From the NCBI GenBank assembly GCA_027422505.1, contig JAPQWV010000482.1, positions 411,001 through 475,000 of the forward strand: DNA of 64,000 nt, in the 5' to 3' direction. The translations under genes were made by a program, and so were the position numbers. The DNA comes from Craterostigma plantagineum. Its lineage: Eukaryota; Streptophyta; Magnoliopsida; Lamiales; Linderniaceae. Shown here one piece after another: positions 46,901-58,500 of the stretch; position 1 is the first letter of the stretch; each line of letters starts with the position of its first letter. The notes beneath the pieces were generated by a model. The model was not told where the DNA came from and did not search any database. It saw only the letters and a program-made list of their open reading frames with translations.

Positions 46901-47327
46901 ATAATCGTTGGTGCCATAGGTCATTTTGAATTGAAGTTGCTTGGGAGATTAGGCAGATATCAGTCTTTGGTTTGACAGTTCTAATATCAATGGTGTAAAG
47001 ATTTGTCTTGCGAGTTCCGGTGAGAAGTTCTTCACCATTGGCATTGAGAATTTTGCAAGTTTTCTTTAGAAACACAACTTGGAGTCCAAAGTCACTGAAC
47101 TGTCCTATTGATAAGAGATTGTGTGTCAGTCCTTCAACGTACGAAACTTGTTTAATTGTGAGTCTATTGCATATGAGATCGCCATAACCAAGGATTCTGG
47201 CTCCATTGCTATTGCCAAACCGTACTAGTCCTCCTGGTCTATCAACGTAGTTGCTCAACAGTTCCTTTGTCCCAGTCATGTGTGTGGAGCAACCAGAATC
47301 TAAGTACCACACATGAAGGGCTTGCAA
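43920..47327 (-). CDS. Copia pol polyprotein (protease, integrase, RT, RNase H), 1135 aa, intact
   Basis: Replication enzymes in Copia order. Protease active site [13 protein letters not shown] at the very start; the M at 47327 lies just before it and the true upstream sequence is in other frames. GAG pre-integrase: [14 protein letters not shown]...CSACEKGK (about 135-185). Integrase core: [40 protein letters not shown] (about 200-330). [44 protein letters not shown] and the YVDD box in [13 protein letters not shown] (about 640-860). RNase [46 protein letters not shown]. All catalytic residues I can check are present and there is no stop. Ends 34 nt before the AT-rich spacer begins to show purine blocks. 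Confidence 0.95.
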   Translation of the reverse strand: MQALHVWYLDSGCSTHMTGTKELLSNYVDRPGGLVRFGNSNGARILGYGDLICNRLTIKQVSYVEGLTHNLLSIGQFSDFGLQVVFLKKTCKILNANGEELLTGTRKTNLYTIDIRTVKPKTDICLISQATSIQNDLWHQRLSHLNFKTLNKLSINKLAVGLPPLKYQKEHMCSACEKGKMKRASHPTKHTASTQHPLELLHMDLCGPMRTESISGKRYMLVIVDDFSRFTWVRFLRTKSETVEHIPNLIRTTQNLLQRNVQIVRSDNGTEFKNQQLSDFYESIGITQQFSAICTPQQNGVVERRNRTLVEAARTMIIQLSLPHFLWAEAMNTACYTQNRTNIHLRFGKTPYELINGRLPNIAHFRIFGCKCFVANDREDKSKLDPKATEGIFVGYSAQSKAYRIFLRNRRMIIESINVTFDEGLEPSTGHSSLGRVSSTPHLIHSHTEEGECSSDAPERNSSEPGSDKATDYSRHSNPTCSTRLTQEELDLDLLFEHICISQNPKKPPTNSIPNTESSPSSSTHNSEPTPDQTIPPSDAEGSISTTVTTTQTDASSSNSPGNTTVSAIDYPLSEESQIDETTLPHEKKWIRHHPTDQIIGDPNTGVTTRRTHSNECNFTCFLSQTEPKRVVDALQDPNWIVAMQEEINQFERLKVWNLVPRPKGKTVIGTKWVFKNKKDEDGVVIRNKARLVAKGYNQQEGIDYDETFAPVARIEAIRLFLAYAAHKDFTVYQMDVKTAFLNGILKEEVYVSQPDGFLNADHPDFVYKLDKSLYGLKQAPRAWYEVLSDFLISSGFTKGKINTTLFVKKNDSDIMLVQIYVDDIIFGSTNPKLCEEFSILMQSQFEMSMMGEMSFFLGLQIKQLQDGIFINQSKYIHDILRKYGIDKSKSSSTPMSTSCSLDADHLGEPVDVTHYRGIIGSLLYLTASRPDILFSTCLCARFQANPKESHLHAVKRILKYLKGTPDLGLWYPKNSSMKLIGYSDADFAGCRLDRKSTSGHMQFLGDKLVCWASKKQNYVSTSTAEAEYVAAASCCSQILWIRTQLRDYGFDLNKIPIYCDSKSAIAITCNLVHHSRTKHIDLRYHFIKDHVERGIIEMYFVNTELQLADLLTKALDEKRFQFLVAKLGMLNLNF

Positions 47328-48808
47328 AATCGAAACTAGAGGGTTTTAGGTACCCATTGAAATATGGGTCCACCTCTATTATATTTATTAGTCCGTTTAT
47401 ATTCCCTAGATTTTCCTTTGTTGGTGGATGACTTAGAGTCACTAGTTATTTCTAGGGTTGGGATTTGTGTTTCTGCAGTCTGAAGCTTTGGAACCCATTT
47501 GTGCATAGGTTTTTGATAGCTTTTGGTTTTGATTCGTGTCTTAACTTTGTATTTTTATTTTTAGGAATTGTTTTGTGCATTTGCTTGGTGACATGATCAT
47601 GCGAGGAAAGCTTTGTTTTTGAATTAGAAGACAATTTTTTCGATACACTGCGACATAAGAAGGTACAAAAGTTTTGGGAGGAAAAAACTCAATGACAAAA
47701 GGTGTATTGAGATCACAAGTCTCCTTCAAGATATCTTCCTTTTTAACCCATACTTGCCTCTTCAATGGCTCTTTTGTGGGTCCTGAAAATTTCAATGTAT
47801 TAGTGCAGGAAATTTTGTCATGCGAAATTAAGGTGTATGAAATTGTGTGTAATCTTATTTTTTCTTTGAGTGAAGATATTTCCTGAAGAAGTTTCTGCCT
47901 TTCTTCACCAAATGACTTTCTCTCGTTTTCGATAGTGGAGTGAAGATCACTGATTTTCTTTATGCAATCAGGCATATATCCTGTTGCATATGTAACCATC
48001 GGTGTCGTATTTTCCGAACCACCTGAGGTTTCTTCTTCATTTGGACGTGGAATATCTGATTCAAATTCTGTTATTGCTGGACAACTTCTTACTTTATAGC
48101 TATCATTTAATTCTGTGTAGTTAAGTGATGTTTGAGTTTTAGTGTGTGTTGATGTCTCATCTTCACTGACAAAAGGCATAAGATTGGCCAGGCAACCTGT
48201 CTGCATGAATTTGAGATATATAGATAAGGTGATTTTGATATGCCTAGTTTTAACTTGCATGTGTTTTCAAAACCTAGTCCTTTATGGGGATTATAAAAAT
48301 CAACGTTAGCTGGTTTGTTCAAGAAGATCGTTTGTTCTGACTGATCTCGTCGGGTTAAGACGTCCTCCAATTTTTTTATTTTGGAGTACAGTCTTTCCCG
48401 TTCTTTACTTAGTAAGTCATATTTAATTGTAGCATCCATTGCCTGATCTCTATGAGATTTCATTTCCTTTTCTAAATCCATGGCTTTAGCTTCGGATTTT
48501 TGCACTTGTATTTCTAGCTTAGCAATTTTTTCATTTGCCACAATTACACGATTCTTCTCACATGCATCATCATATCTAAACTTATCTAATACGGCTAAAT
48601 TTTTCTCTAAGTTAGTTTCAAGTTCTTTGATTTTCTTTTTCCCAGATTTGTTAGATTTATATAAGGATAAAAATTCATTTTTCATCTTAAGTAAGGAATC
48701 ATAATCTGCTTCACTTACCTCCACTATGTCTGAATTGTTAGAAGTTTCCCTGTCTGACTCGCTACCTTCAGCTCCAGCTCCATCTTCTTCGTCATCTAGT
48801 TTGGCCAT
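47328..48808 (-). pseudogene. Copia gag C-terminus / gag-pol linker with a coiled coil, several frame changes
   Basis: Between gag and pol the expected protein continues, but in shifting frames: an acidic then coiled-coil segment from 48808 (MAKLDDEEDG ... IKELETNLEKNLAVLD, KIAKLEIQVQKSEAKAMDLEKEM); a shift near 48230 to TGCLANLMPFVSEDE ... IENERKSFGEERQKLLQEI; a shift near 47630; another near 47460 to KSREYKRTNKYNRGGPIFQW; and one near 47345 before the protease. These are single-base steps, so the product is broken unless recoding occurs. Long coil regions in this place are known in Sirevirus gag proteins. Confidence 0.8.
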
Positions 48809-50013
48809 CAGTGCACGTTCTCATTCTCGCTGTCTGAGGTATCTTCAAGCCAATGATCCTCTTCTGCCATTAAGACCAGCCCCTTTTCTTTTTGTTCAGC
48901 TAATTGAACTTTTCTGCGATAATAGTTAACGTCCTTTTTCTTGGGCATTCTGCACTCTCTGGCAAAGTGTCCATTCTTGCCGCAGTTGAAGCATTTGCCG
49001 CCTTGTTGAGGAGTTTCAGAGTTGTTGTCCTCATCCTGAGTCTTTCCTTTAGAGTTGGAGGAAGTTCTTTGACGCTTGGAGGAGGAACCTGTCTTCTTAT
49101 AATATTTCCTCTGCACGAAATTCGAGACTAGAGCGAGTTGCTTAGCAAGATCTTTGAGGGTGATTTCCTGGTCTGCATGTTTGGTAAGATCCTTGGATTC
49201 ATCATCAGAACCAGAGTCTTCTCCCTCCTTAACTTGTGATGACTGGATAATTTCTTTGTCCTTGAATTGTTTTCTTGATGATCGTTCAGTCATAAGAGCA
49301 AGCGATTCGCTTCCTATTGGTTTGATTTCCTCCCTTCGTTTCTCCACATGATTGGAATGTTGATTGAGGTAGTCGAATAATGTATGAATGCTAACTTTAG
49401 TTAGGTCGTTCATCTGTCTTATCATAATTGCAGTAGCCTCCCATTCTGGATGAAGTGATCCTAAGAATTTGATATTGATTTCCATTACACTTTTTGTGAC
49501 TCCATTCATCTTTAGCTCATTTAAAAGAACAAGAAATCGATGGAAGGTTTCTTGGAGAGTTTCCCCTTTGTTAGCATGAAAGCGGTCATACGAGATGAGT
49601 GTGTTTGCCATTCTTGCCATTGTATTGACTTCTGTCCCCTGCATCATAATTCGAAGAGCATCCCACATTTCTTTTGCGCTGTCACCACATTCAAGTTGCA
49701 TCAAAATGTCATTGGGAATGGCTTGCATCATGTATGATTTCGCCACTTTATCTGCCTTTAGTCGCAGTTTTTCTTCATCATTGCATTGATCAGTAGTTTT
49801 CAAGATTCTCTGTTCCTCTCTTGCAGGGGTGGTGTCAGTAGTGGCGGGAATTATGGTCCAATACTGTGTAGGTCCATTGTAAATAGATTCTAGTAGATTT
49901 TCAGAATTGTCCTTGCTTTCTATGAAGTTGATGAATCTTCTCTTCCAGACTGCGTACTCTCCATGTCGGATGATGGGAGGTCTAACATCATTTCCCATGC
50001 TGAAAGAGTCCAT
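48808..50013 (-). CDS. Copia gag, 401 aa
   Basis: Capsid/nucleocapsid precursor. Start MDSFSMGNDVRPPII at 50013 lies about 890 nt after the PBS. Copia gag N-terminus GEYAVWKRRFINFIES and UBN2 domain AKEMWDALRIMMQGTEV ... YDRFHANKGETLQETFHRFLVLL (about 20-230), a basic Ser-rich linker, CCHC knuckle CFNCGKNGHFARECRMPKKK (about 345-365), acidic C-terminus. The stop TGA overlaps the ATG of the next frame by one base (TGATG), where related proteins run on (ALMAKL), so the stop is probably due to a one-base change, although stop-start reinitiation is an alternative. Confidence 0.93.
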   Translation of the reverse strand: MDSFSMGNDVRPPIIRHGEYAVWKRRFINFIESKDNSENLLESIYNGPTQYWTIIPATTDTTPAREEQRILKTTDQCNDEEKLRLKADKVAKSYMMQAIPNDILMQLECGDSAKEMWDALRIMMQGTEVNTMARMANTLISYDRFHANKGETLQETFHRFLVLLNELKMNGVTKSVMEINIKFLGSLHPEWEATAIMIRQMNDLTKVSIHTLFDYLNQHSNHVEKRREEIKPIGSESLALMTERSSRKQFKDKEIIQSSQVKEGEDSGSDDESKDLTKHADQEITLKDLAKQLALVSNFVQRKYYKKTGSSSKRQRTSSNSKGKTQDEDNNSETPQQGGKCFNCGKNGHFARECRMPKKKDVNYYRRKVQLAEQKEKGLVLMAEEDHWLEDTSDSENENVH

Positions 50014-50903
50014 TGCTTGTGTTTTGGATATGATCGTTGACGTGTAATTTGAGTAAAGTTGGAATAGAATTTTGCGAATTGAAGAAGTGACGTGTTACTT
50101 TGCGAATAGAAATGTGAGTTCGCAAAGTTGATAAGGTTCGCAAAGTGAGTAAGGTTCGCAAAGTTGTTGTGAGTTCGCAAAGTGTCAAGATATCGCAAAG
50201 TGTGTTGAATTCGCGAAGTAAACTTGAGTTCGCAAAGTGCTTTGAATTCGCAAAATAAGCTGGAGTTCGCAAAGTGAGCAAAGTTCGCACAGTGATTAAA
50301 TGAGATCGCAAACTGTCCTGGGTTCGCAAAGCAGTTGTGAGTTCGCAAAGAGTCAAGAGGTCGCAAAGTGTTTCCAATTCGCAAAGTGGACCGGAGAACG
50401 CAAAGTGAAGAAAATCCTGAGACGTTGATCTTCGAGAATCTGACGGCTTGGTGACCTCGAACTCGCAAAGTAGAGCTTTGCGAAGTGCCGATGCGCAAAC
50501 TTGAAAACCCGCAAGCCAAGTGTGTGAACTTAGGATTGCAAGGACGCCTTGTGAAATGAATGAGCCGCAAAACGAAAGAAATCCTTGACTTCGCAAACCT
50601 AGTTCCCAAAAGAAATTCCGTGCGCAAACTCAAGAACAGACTGAGAAACAGAGCTGTTCTTCAATGTTTTAGATAGAAATCCAACAAATCTGACACAGCC
50701 TCCACGGAAGCCAATTTGATAGCTCAGAACTGAAAGCTACACAGACTTGCCTTAATAAAAACAGAATATCTCCGAGAAAAGTTGATACACGTGAGTCTGA
50801 GCTTTGCGGCAGAGAATGAACTACCACGCAAGAACTCACCCTGCTAAATTCTATAAAGCTCGAAATGAAGTTTCCTCACCTACACGCTTGCTCTGATACC
50901 ACT
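50014..50903 (-). repeat. Copia 5' leader with a TTCGCAAAG motif array
   Basis: In 50090-50480 (read on +) the word TTCGCAAAG or a one-base variant recurs about 15-17 times at 15-30 bp spacing with unrelated bases between. On the RNA strand it is CTTTGCGAA. The array leaves two overlapping long open frames (49920-50633 and 49988-50596) rich in Ala/Asn/Phe or Leu/Arg/Thr; they are repeat-driven and not considered genes. The proximal part (50640-50890) has no array. Confidence 0.9.
50890..50901 (-). other. Copia primer binding site (tRNA-Met)
   Basis: TGGTATCAGAGC on the minus strand, two bases inside the 5' LTR. Confidence 0.92.
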
Positions 50904-51185
50904 TGTAATTTCAGATTATCCAAGAACACTTCAACAGATTTAACCTTCGTAATATGTGAATAATATGCTATATAGGTTTAGTGTTGAATACGTGAGGGTT
51001 TTGCAAATGGAAAACTTAATTAATGCTTGTTAGGGTTTAAGCTTAAATACCTTGAGAGGTATTTAAGCTTATTGGGCCCCTAACAAGCCCATTACAATCA
51101 CAACCCAAATACATAAGATAATACATCGTAAAGAAATTACAAGACTTAGAACAATATTTTGGACACTTCTAAAATATTCCTAACA
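50904..51185 (-). repeat. Copia 5' LTR, 282 bp
   Basis: Identical to the 3' LTR except for one base (T at 50911). Provides the promoter for leftward transcription of the element. A TATTTAAGCTTA / TAAGCTTAAATA inverted pair lies in its middle. Confidence 0.97.
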
Positions 51186-54100
51186 GAATCTCGAATGGGT
51201 ATAGATATAAATCTCGAGCTAGATGGTACCTTAGATCTCGACATATTGTGTATAAAAGTTCGCTATTGAGTAAGCAATCCACAAGGATTTCGAGATGTGC
51301 TATATTATAATCTCGAAATCGTATATACTATAGTTCGAGATTACAAGTATATAAGGATCTCGAAATGTGTGTTGTATACAATGATCTCGATGTGTTATAT
51401 AAAGCTTCGAAGTCACTATCACGAATGTGTTTCAACATAAATCTCGAGTTTTACTTCGAGATTTTACACGGAATTTCTAAGTCACTCTTAATCATTAATT
51501 CTCGACATGTATAACGAGATGGATGTGGAGTTTCTACATAAATTTCGAGGTCAATAACAAAATTAAATCTCGGCAAAGATCTCGAGCATCTGTATAGGGT
51601 TTCAAAACTATAATAAAATTTCGAGACTTAATAATGCACCATTTCGACATTTTGAACAAAATTTCGACATCAACATCCAAGATATATTTCGAGATCCCAC
51701 ATAAAGTCTTAAAGTCGATCCTAACCTAGACTTCGACATTCTTAAACTTTCAATCAAACTCTACACTTTTCCAAGAACAGTTTGAAGGTCTTATTAATCT
51801 AAGAATCATAGTTCTCCTTGAAAACGATTCTAAACTAGGACAGTGATACACCTTAATTTTTTCTTCTACTCGAGGATTTCCTATAATTTATATTACTTTA
51901 TAAAATATAATAAATGTATGCTAGATCGAATTTACAAGTTATAAGCAGTTTTTACTTACCAATTTATTCAAGATTTGCTTTGTTTGTTGTTGTTTAGACT
52001 GACCAAAGTTCTTCTCGTCCTTGGTTATTCTTTTGTGTTCAAATGAGGGTTCTTTTGTTAATGATCTTTTCTTATATTCATAAGGATGTTAGGATGATGT
52101 AGTAGATACACATCACTACTTAAAAATTCGTGTGAGGTGACTACAAGGTTAGGTGACGTGTTTTTCCTCAAGCTTAAGCAACCTTATTATTAATCTATAT
52201 ACATAACAATTTGGGCCTAAGATCAAAGATTTAATTATGACCCAATGAGAATTGATCCCAATTATAAATAGAGTCCAACTTATTTTAATGTAATATTACA
52301 AATTCCATTTAGCTCTTAGTGAATCTCGACATCAGCTTAGAATTCTTGAAATTTATCTTTTAATTTCGCAGTATAGATTTCCTCTGCCAAGCTTTCTAAT
52401 ATCATCAACTAAGTCATTTATTACGTAAAATACATATAGCAAGCATACAGCACATAATCTTGCAAACATATACCAGGTAGTCATAATATGCATATTTATT
52501 GGTCGTTAGTTGATTTTACCTGACTTGATCAGATTTAGTTTATAGTACCTAAAACATTATTAGTAGCTATGTCCACAAAATAATTTACGTACAACTTTTC
52601 GTGTAGTCCTAGCCCGTTTTATTTAATTCCATCATTAATTATATTGTAAATCTCTAATTATATAGCATCGGTAGTGTCACCGATTACCAGGTACCTAATT
52701 ATATTGTAAATCTCTAATTATATAGCATCGATAGTGTCCACAAAATAATATAGCAAGCATACAACACATAATCTCTAATTAACTATCTTCCATCGTTAAT
52801 TATATTGTAAATCCCGTAATCAGATTTTACGGGCATTACAGAATATGACTTATTCATTGAACGACCACATAGTATCGGTAGTGTCACCGATTACCTGAGA
52901 GGTTGTGGGTCGTGATGGAGATATCGGTGATCAGGGAGATCGCGTATTCGGACATTCGGCTCGTATTCGTTTCAATCACATGACTAGGATGTTGTCATGA
53001 TTGAACGAATGACTATAGCAGCCTCAGATCGATAGGGTCACTGACGGATTTGCTTTCGCAATTTCAGTTTGTCGCTAGTTGGCTAGGTCCGCAAGTGTTC
53101 GGAAATGAGACACGGGCCATCGACGAAACGCAACTGGCTTTACTGACGTGATTGCCGGGCTTTGACTGCTATCGGGATTCACTGCCTATATTCGTATAGG
53201 TTACGTCCTATGAGGTAATTGGAGAACGACGATTGTAAAGCCTTCGGCCGAAGCTTGGAAAGCTCGCTCGTATTAGATACGGAGCAGAGTTTAAATAATC
53301 GGTTGGATCTCGATTATAACATAGTGTTAGGTTAGTGAGTTTGACATTAACATGGCTCTCACCTAACCGGGACGCAAGCGAAAGGCGTAAGAGTTATTTA
53401 AATGTATACACTATAGTCGGTTCGCCCGAATTTCGATTAGATCAAAATTCGTTCTCAACTGGGATCTGTCCGGTACTGCGGGATTGGCTAGGCGAATACC
53501 GGGACTCGCGGATTCCTCTCGTGCCAGTTGAGATGGACCTAGAGAGTCGCGCTTAAAGATGGTAATGAACTTGAACGAAAACGGCGGGCTTTTCTCCAGA
53601 ACCTAACGAATGGGATTCGTTGAGGTAGTGACAAAGTTGATACGAGGTGTCGATGATTTAGTTAAACTCCGGTGATGGTCACGGGAATAATTAGGACTTG
53701 AGATTGTCTTAAGTGTTTAATTAATTAACTAAATGAGGCTCAATTGTAATTAAAATAATTAGATTGGATTTAATTATACTTAAAATTGAGGGACTAAATT
53801 GAGAAATTATCTCATGGGCTTAAATGAAATATTTACATGTTGACTTGGTCTTGGACATGTGTATCATTCCTAGCTTGCCACATTGGATGAGGTGGCATGT
53901 GAGTCATACTCTTGGCTTTGATGGGAGCATGACAAGTGTTAAATATAAATCAATAAACTAACCTTAGTGGATTTTTACTACAAGAAAAATGAGCTAAGGT
54001 GTAAATAAACAAGATACATTCATAAATGTGAAAAAAGAGACCATGCAACCTTAGGTGCTCTAAGTTGAAAAACAAGGTACATGCTCTCAACAAACCATTT

Positions 54101-54309
54101 TGTACTTGCCACGTCAAGCCACGGGATCATTCGACAAAGCCCGATGCCCGAACCGAACTGCGTCTAGCCATCGGGAGCAGTCTCGGAGGTTTGATCAAGG
54201 ACATACCGGTGTGACGATCTAGCCCAGAGGCCCCGGGAATCAGACGAGGCGCTGCAACGCTCAAACGAGGTGTAATCATGTACGCCGGAGGTATATTTCG
54301 TACCCTACT

Positions 54310-54670
54310 GATTTGATTTTACGAAAAATACCAAACAACCTCGGAATGATTCGAAGACCACTCGTTGCGATCGTTGGGAAGTGTAGAATCAATCTGGAAA
54401 ATTTGGTATTGATCTAAAATCATTTTGGTTGTCAAACTTCCAAAAGACGGCAGACTGCCGTTTTAGTCGAATTGATAATTTTGAACCACAGATTTGATTT
54501 TACGAAAAATACCAAACGACATCAGAATGATCCGAATGACCCCTCGTTGGGAAGTGTAGAATCAATCTGGAAAATTTGGTATCATTCGGAAATCGTTTCG
54601 GTCGCCGAATAGTCGAAACACTGTCGGCTGCCGCTTTGTTCGAACTAGTTTGGAATGAAATTATTAATTC
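54310..54670. repeat. 181-bp tandem duplication within element X
   Basis: GATTTGATTTTACGAAAAAT starts at 54310 and again at 54491; GAAGTGTAGAATCAATCTGG and the following AAAATTTGGTAT recur in both halves. The copies have diverged by substitutions and by a deletion around 54545. Confidence 0.85.
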
Positions 54671-54904
54671 GAATAAATTTGTATTAAATTCGAATTTGAG
54701 AAGTTCGAATTAGACGTGGTCTCATGAGGCTCAGGGAAGTATCTTGGCCCTCGGGAGAAGCCGGAGGGCGCTAGGTTGAATTTAGATGTTGAAAATCGAA
54801 AATTCGGCACCCTACGCCACTCGGTTCAAAACGCGCTTCCGCTATCGCCACGTTGCACTGTTCGGGGGCCGACATCGATTAATCGGGCCTACCCCAACAG
54901 GAAG

Positions 54905-55435
54905 CAATATCAAAGGTACATGAACGGATGAAAACGGCACAGAGTAGATAGAAAAGCTACGCAGACCAAAAGCGTATACCACTGGAGTTCCAAGCAGATG
55001 ACTTCGTATTTTTTGAAGTGTCCCCGATGAAAGGCGTGAAACGGTTTGGGAAGAAAGGCAAGTTGAGCCCACGATATATAGGACCATTTTGAGTCCTCCG
55101 GAAAGTGGGTGAAGTAGCATACCAACTCGAACTACCCGCTTCATTAGCTCAAGTACATGATGTCTTTCATGTATCGACGTTACGAAAATACGTCGTAGAC
55201 CCAAGCCATGTGCTGGACACGGAGAATCTTCATCAACAACTCAAGCCAGATTTATGTTACGAGGAAAAGCCAGTGGATATTCTAATGTTTGACGCGAAAC
55301 GATTATGGAATAAAGAAATTCCGTTAGTCAAAGTATTATGGCAGAATCAATCTACAGAAGAAGCAACATGGGAACGGGAAGATGATATGAGAAACCGCTA
55401 CCCTGAGCTATTTCTCCCAATCTAATTTCGGGGGC
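54905..55435 (+). pseudogene. G1 integrase C-terminus and chromodomain, broken
   Basis: Resumes G1 pol after element X. HERMKTAQSR is followed by a stop, then KSYADQKRIPLEF, VSPMKGVKRFGKKGKLSPRY (GPY/F-type module), another stop near 55090, then VHDVFHVSTLRKYVVDPSH and a chromodomain-like end IPLVKVLWQNQSTEEATWERE...NRYPELF. Chromodomains target Gypsy chromoviruses to heterochromatin. Confidence 0.9.
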
Positions 55436-55446
55436 AAAATCCCTTT

Positions 55447-55459
55447 TAAGGGGGGATGA
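55447..55459 (+). other. G1 polypurine tract
   Basis: AAGGGGGGATGA directly before the LTR start TGTAATACCCG at 55460. Confidence 0.8.
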
Positions 55460-55500
55460 TGTAATACCCGAGTGCCGTAAGTAAGCTGACCAATAAATTT

Positions 55501-58500
55501 TGTGGCAGCCCCGCCTTCCACCACTACATTCTACACTAGTCTATGCGACTAATGTCCTACTAATGAAATAGATAGTACGAAATTTCGTATAAAATTTTTT
55601 CTTTTCTATATAAAGGAATCGTAACTAATCCTACAAAATCATCGTTGGGTCCTATTTACATAGGAAGTGCGCATGCGGGTCAAAAGAAATCTATCTACTA
55701 GGCCTCCACGAGGTCGCATCTATGCACACACTTCCATCTCAAAAGCCCCCGAAAGCTTCAAAAGTTGGCCTCGCCGTGAAAATGATCACGTACCGTGATC
55801 GCGGGGTCCTACAACACATAAAAACGTGGAATGAGCTTATAAAGCTCAGTAAGTGAAAATCATGCATGCAATGCACGTGACCTAAATAGCGAAGGCATCC
55901 TCGCCAATGCTATCTACTTCTCACATTCTTTCTGACCTTTCTCACATTCTTCTTGACCTTTCATAACATATTTGGACTCCTTCGGCTTTCAATCTTACTA
56001 TGCACCATATAGAGTTCAAACCCCTGAGGGTTGAATAAGTGACAGTGCACACACTGGGAGGCTAAACCCGAGTACTCAATCTGTGCTTATCCCTATGGTG
56101 CCTTTCAATCCCAATGCAGCCCATTGAGAGGCTAACAGTGCCTTTCAATCCCAATGCGATCCACACTGAGAGGCTGGTAGTGCCTTTCGATCCCAATGTG
56201 ATGCACACTGAGAGGCTACTAGTGCCTTTCAATCCCAATGCAGTCCTATTGAGAGGTTAACAGTGCCTTTCAATCCCAATGCGGTCCCATTGAGAGGCTA
56301 ACCCGGGCACACAAATTTTGTTTAACCTAAGGCGCCTTTCCATTCCAATGTGGTCTGACACGCGGGCGCTTCTCGCTGGTAGCTTACTACGAGGTCGCCA
56401 ACACTCGAGGTTCCCTCTGTGCCGCTCATACCCTCGAGTCGCATCCTCCAGGTTGCATCTCCCGCTCGTGGTATTCCCCCTACCTTTCGTGAATCAGGTA
56501 ATTCGGCTTCGTGAATCGCCGTGGTAGCATAGAAGAGCCGTGACTCATCATTGAGTCGACACAAATGCCTATATCCGCAAATATACATCGCTCTCAAGCG
56601 ATCTTGTACTCATGCACGTTATTTCTCTGATTCTTATACTAGTCGTGCGTGCATATGATCATGCCATGAATCATATAAACATGCGTGCAATATTCATAGA
56701 ATGATTTACGTCACATAGAAATCATAGAAGTCACATAAAATCATGAAAGGCACATAGACACATAATTCATACACATATAATTATGTGTTGTAGTTGCGAT
56801 TTCCACTTACCCGGTATCCTTAGCTTATTTAATCTTATCGTACTGTAAGTCGTAAATCTTCAAACCCTAAATATAGAAACATATAAAATTAGGTTTGTTA
56901 GTCTAATTATAATTTCACGAAATTGGCTTAATTTGGAAACCCTAATTTTCGACTTCTATAAATTTCGAAACCCCAAAATTTAGAACTTTAACCTAAACTG
57001 AGAAATATTATTTATATAAATCTCGGTATGAATTAAAATATGTCTCGACATATGGATTGATCTCGATATGGCTTTTAAACTTAGTAGTAAGATTTCGACA
57101 TTGAACTTATATAAAACTTCAAGATGGATGTCGACATGTGTCTAGCTATAAATATCGACATGTACCTACAATTGGATTTCGATATGAGCTGATATAAATC
57201 TCGATATAGTTTTGAAATAAATCTCGATATGCATTGCAAAGTTAATCTCGATAAGTGTTGTTGGGATTATATATAAAGATTTCGACATAGTTCCTAAACT
57301 TGACCTCGAGATTTAACAGTATTCAATTTCCACATGAATTTCGATGTGTGTCTTGGTATTATATATAAGACTTCGATATTGTTGCTCGATATTAGAACAA
57401 AATGTCGAGATGTGTTTCGACATTTCAAACAAAATTTCGATATTAGTATCAAAGACAAAGTTCGTGCTCCTACACAACTTTCAAAGTCAAGATAAATTTC
57501 GATATAGTCTCGAGTTCAATTGCTATATCCTATAATTCTAAATCTCGACATTGAACTTACACAAGGCTTCGAGATTTAAGCTGAACCATACACAGATTTT
57601 GACATTTATATTGCTTGAATTTCGAAGTTAATTATCAGAATCAAATGTCGTGAGGTATTTTGAATTCCTTCTATCCTCGTTATTGAACTCGACATCATAC
57701 CTAGCAGTGTTTCGAGATCTATCAAACTGAAAATCGCATCATCCGACACTTCATATACTCTGCCACTATTTCAAGCTGTTTACTTCTTCAAAATTCAATT
57801 TCTAACTTACTAAATTTCTTAGGTATCATACATATAATTCTAGGCAACAAGTTCGAATGATCTTAAGCTACAGATAATTAAAACCCTAAAATCATTAAAT
57901 AACGAAAAATAGAAATTCTCCTTACAAGTTATCCTAAACTGGGAAAATCTTACTCCTTATTTCTGTCTCCTACCCATCGATCATGTGAATTAATAAGTAT
58001 AACCTCAGTACTCAGTACTTAATATTGATTTACAAACTATGCATAGAGCTATACCTTCTTAAAGTAGAATTCGTTCTTTTCTTCTTTGCTTGGCTTTTGT
58101 TATGATTTCTTCCTTGCTTAGGGTTTTCTTGTTTGAATAACCTTTTTCTTATCATGTGGTTTCGATGACTTCCATTTAGCTAGCGTATAATTGATGTGAC
58201 ATAAAGGCATATAAGTTACCTTATGCTGAAGTAATTTAAGTGTCCATGTTTATCCCTTAAGTTAAGGAATACGTTCATGTCAATTATTTAATTTATCTAA
58301 ATCATGATTGGTCTATTCCTAATGGTATATGCATCGATCAAATTTCTACCCTTTTATGGTATTCGAATCGATCAATTCGATCGAATTCTATTCTCCCCTC
58401 AATCGGTCGAATTCTGACTTTATATTTAGGTTGATCGAAATTATTTCTAAGCCTTAGGAACTGATCGATTTAATTTAAATGTATTCAATCTTGTTACCCA

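Larger units (their letters stand above)
37859..51185 (-). mobile_element. young 13.3-kb Copia element (Sirevirus-like) with an extra ORF and an antisense mini-gene
   Basis: Two 282-bp LTRs that differ at a single base and a perfect GAATC duplication (37854-37858, 51186-51190) show a recent insertion. On the minus strand the order is: 5' LTR, PBS, 0.9-kb leader, gag (50013-48808), coiled-coil region, pol (47327-43920), 2-kb spacer, extra ORF (41787-38186), polypurine tract, 3' LTR. The pol sequence, the long gag with coil, and the ORF after pol suggest the Sirevirus lineage, although such elements usually have longer LTRs; this assignment is inference. The + strand of the spacer carries a separate small transcription-unit-like structure. 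Confidence 0.95.
36476..52840 (-). mobile_element. solo Gypsy LTR (same family as G1), minus strand, hosting the Copia element
   Basis: Starts TGTGGCGCCCCGCC and ends CGGGCATTACA. Perfect duplication GAATA at 36471-36475 and 52841-52845. Net length about 3033 bp after removing the Copia insertion (37859-51190), matching the 3.0-3.1 kb family LTR. No internal region remains, so it arose by LTR-LTR recombination. It has only two copies of the ~45-bp GTGCCTTTCAATCCCAATG unit (about 37050-37130). Confidence 0.93.
36142..54899. mobile_element. TG...CA element X inserted in G1 pol (probable 2.4-kb solo LTR of another family)
   Basis: Begins TGTTAGGGAGTGTGCC at 36142 and ends TACCCCAACA at 54899, with perfect 5-bp duplications GGAAG (36137-36141 and 54900-54904). 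Removing the nested solo LTR (36476-52845) leaves 2388 bp in two pieces (36142-36475, 52846-54899). I see no gag or pol motif, no second copy of the end sequence and no clear primer site, so a solo LTR is the simplest reading; a TRIM/LARD-like element is the alternative. An internal 181-bp tandem duplication lies at 54310-54670. Confidence 0.85.

Noticed and set aside
49920..50633. Long open frames (237 and 202 codons) on the minus strand in the Copia leader
   Set aside because: They run through the TTCGCAAAG array, are rich in a few residues dictated by the repeat, overlap each other in two frames, and lie upstream of the clear gag start.
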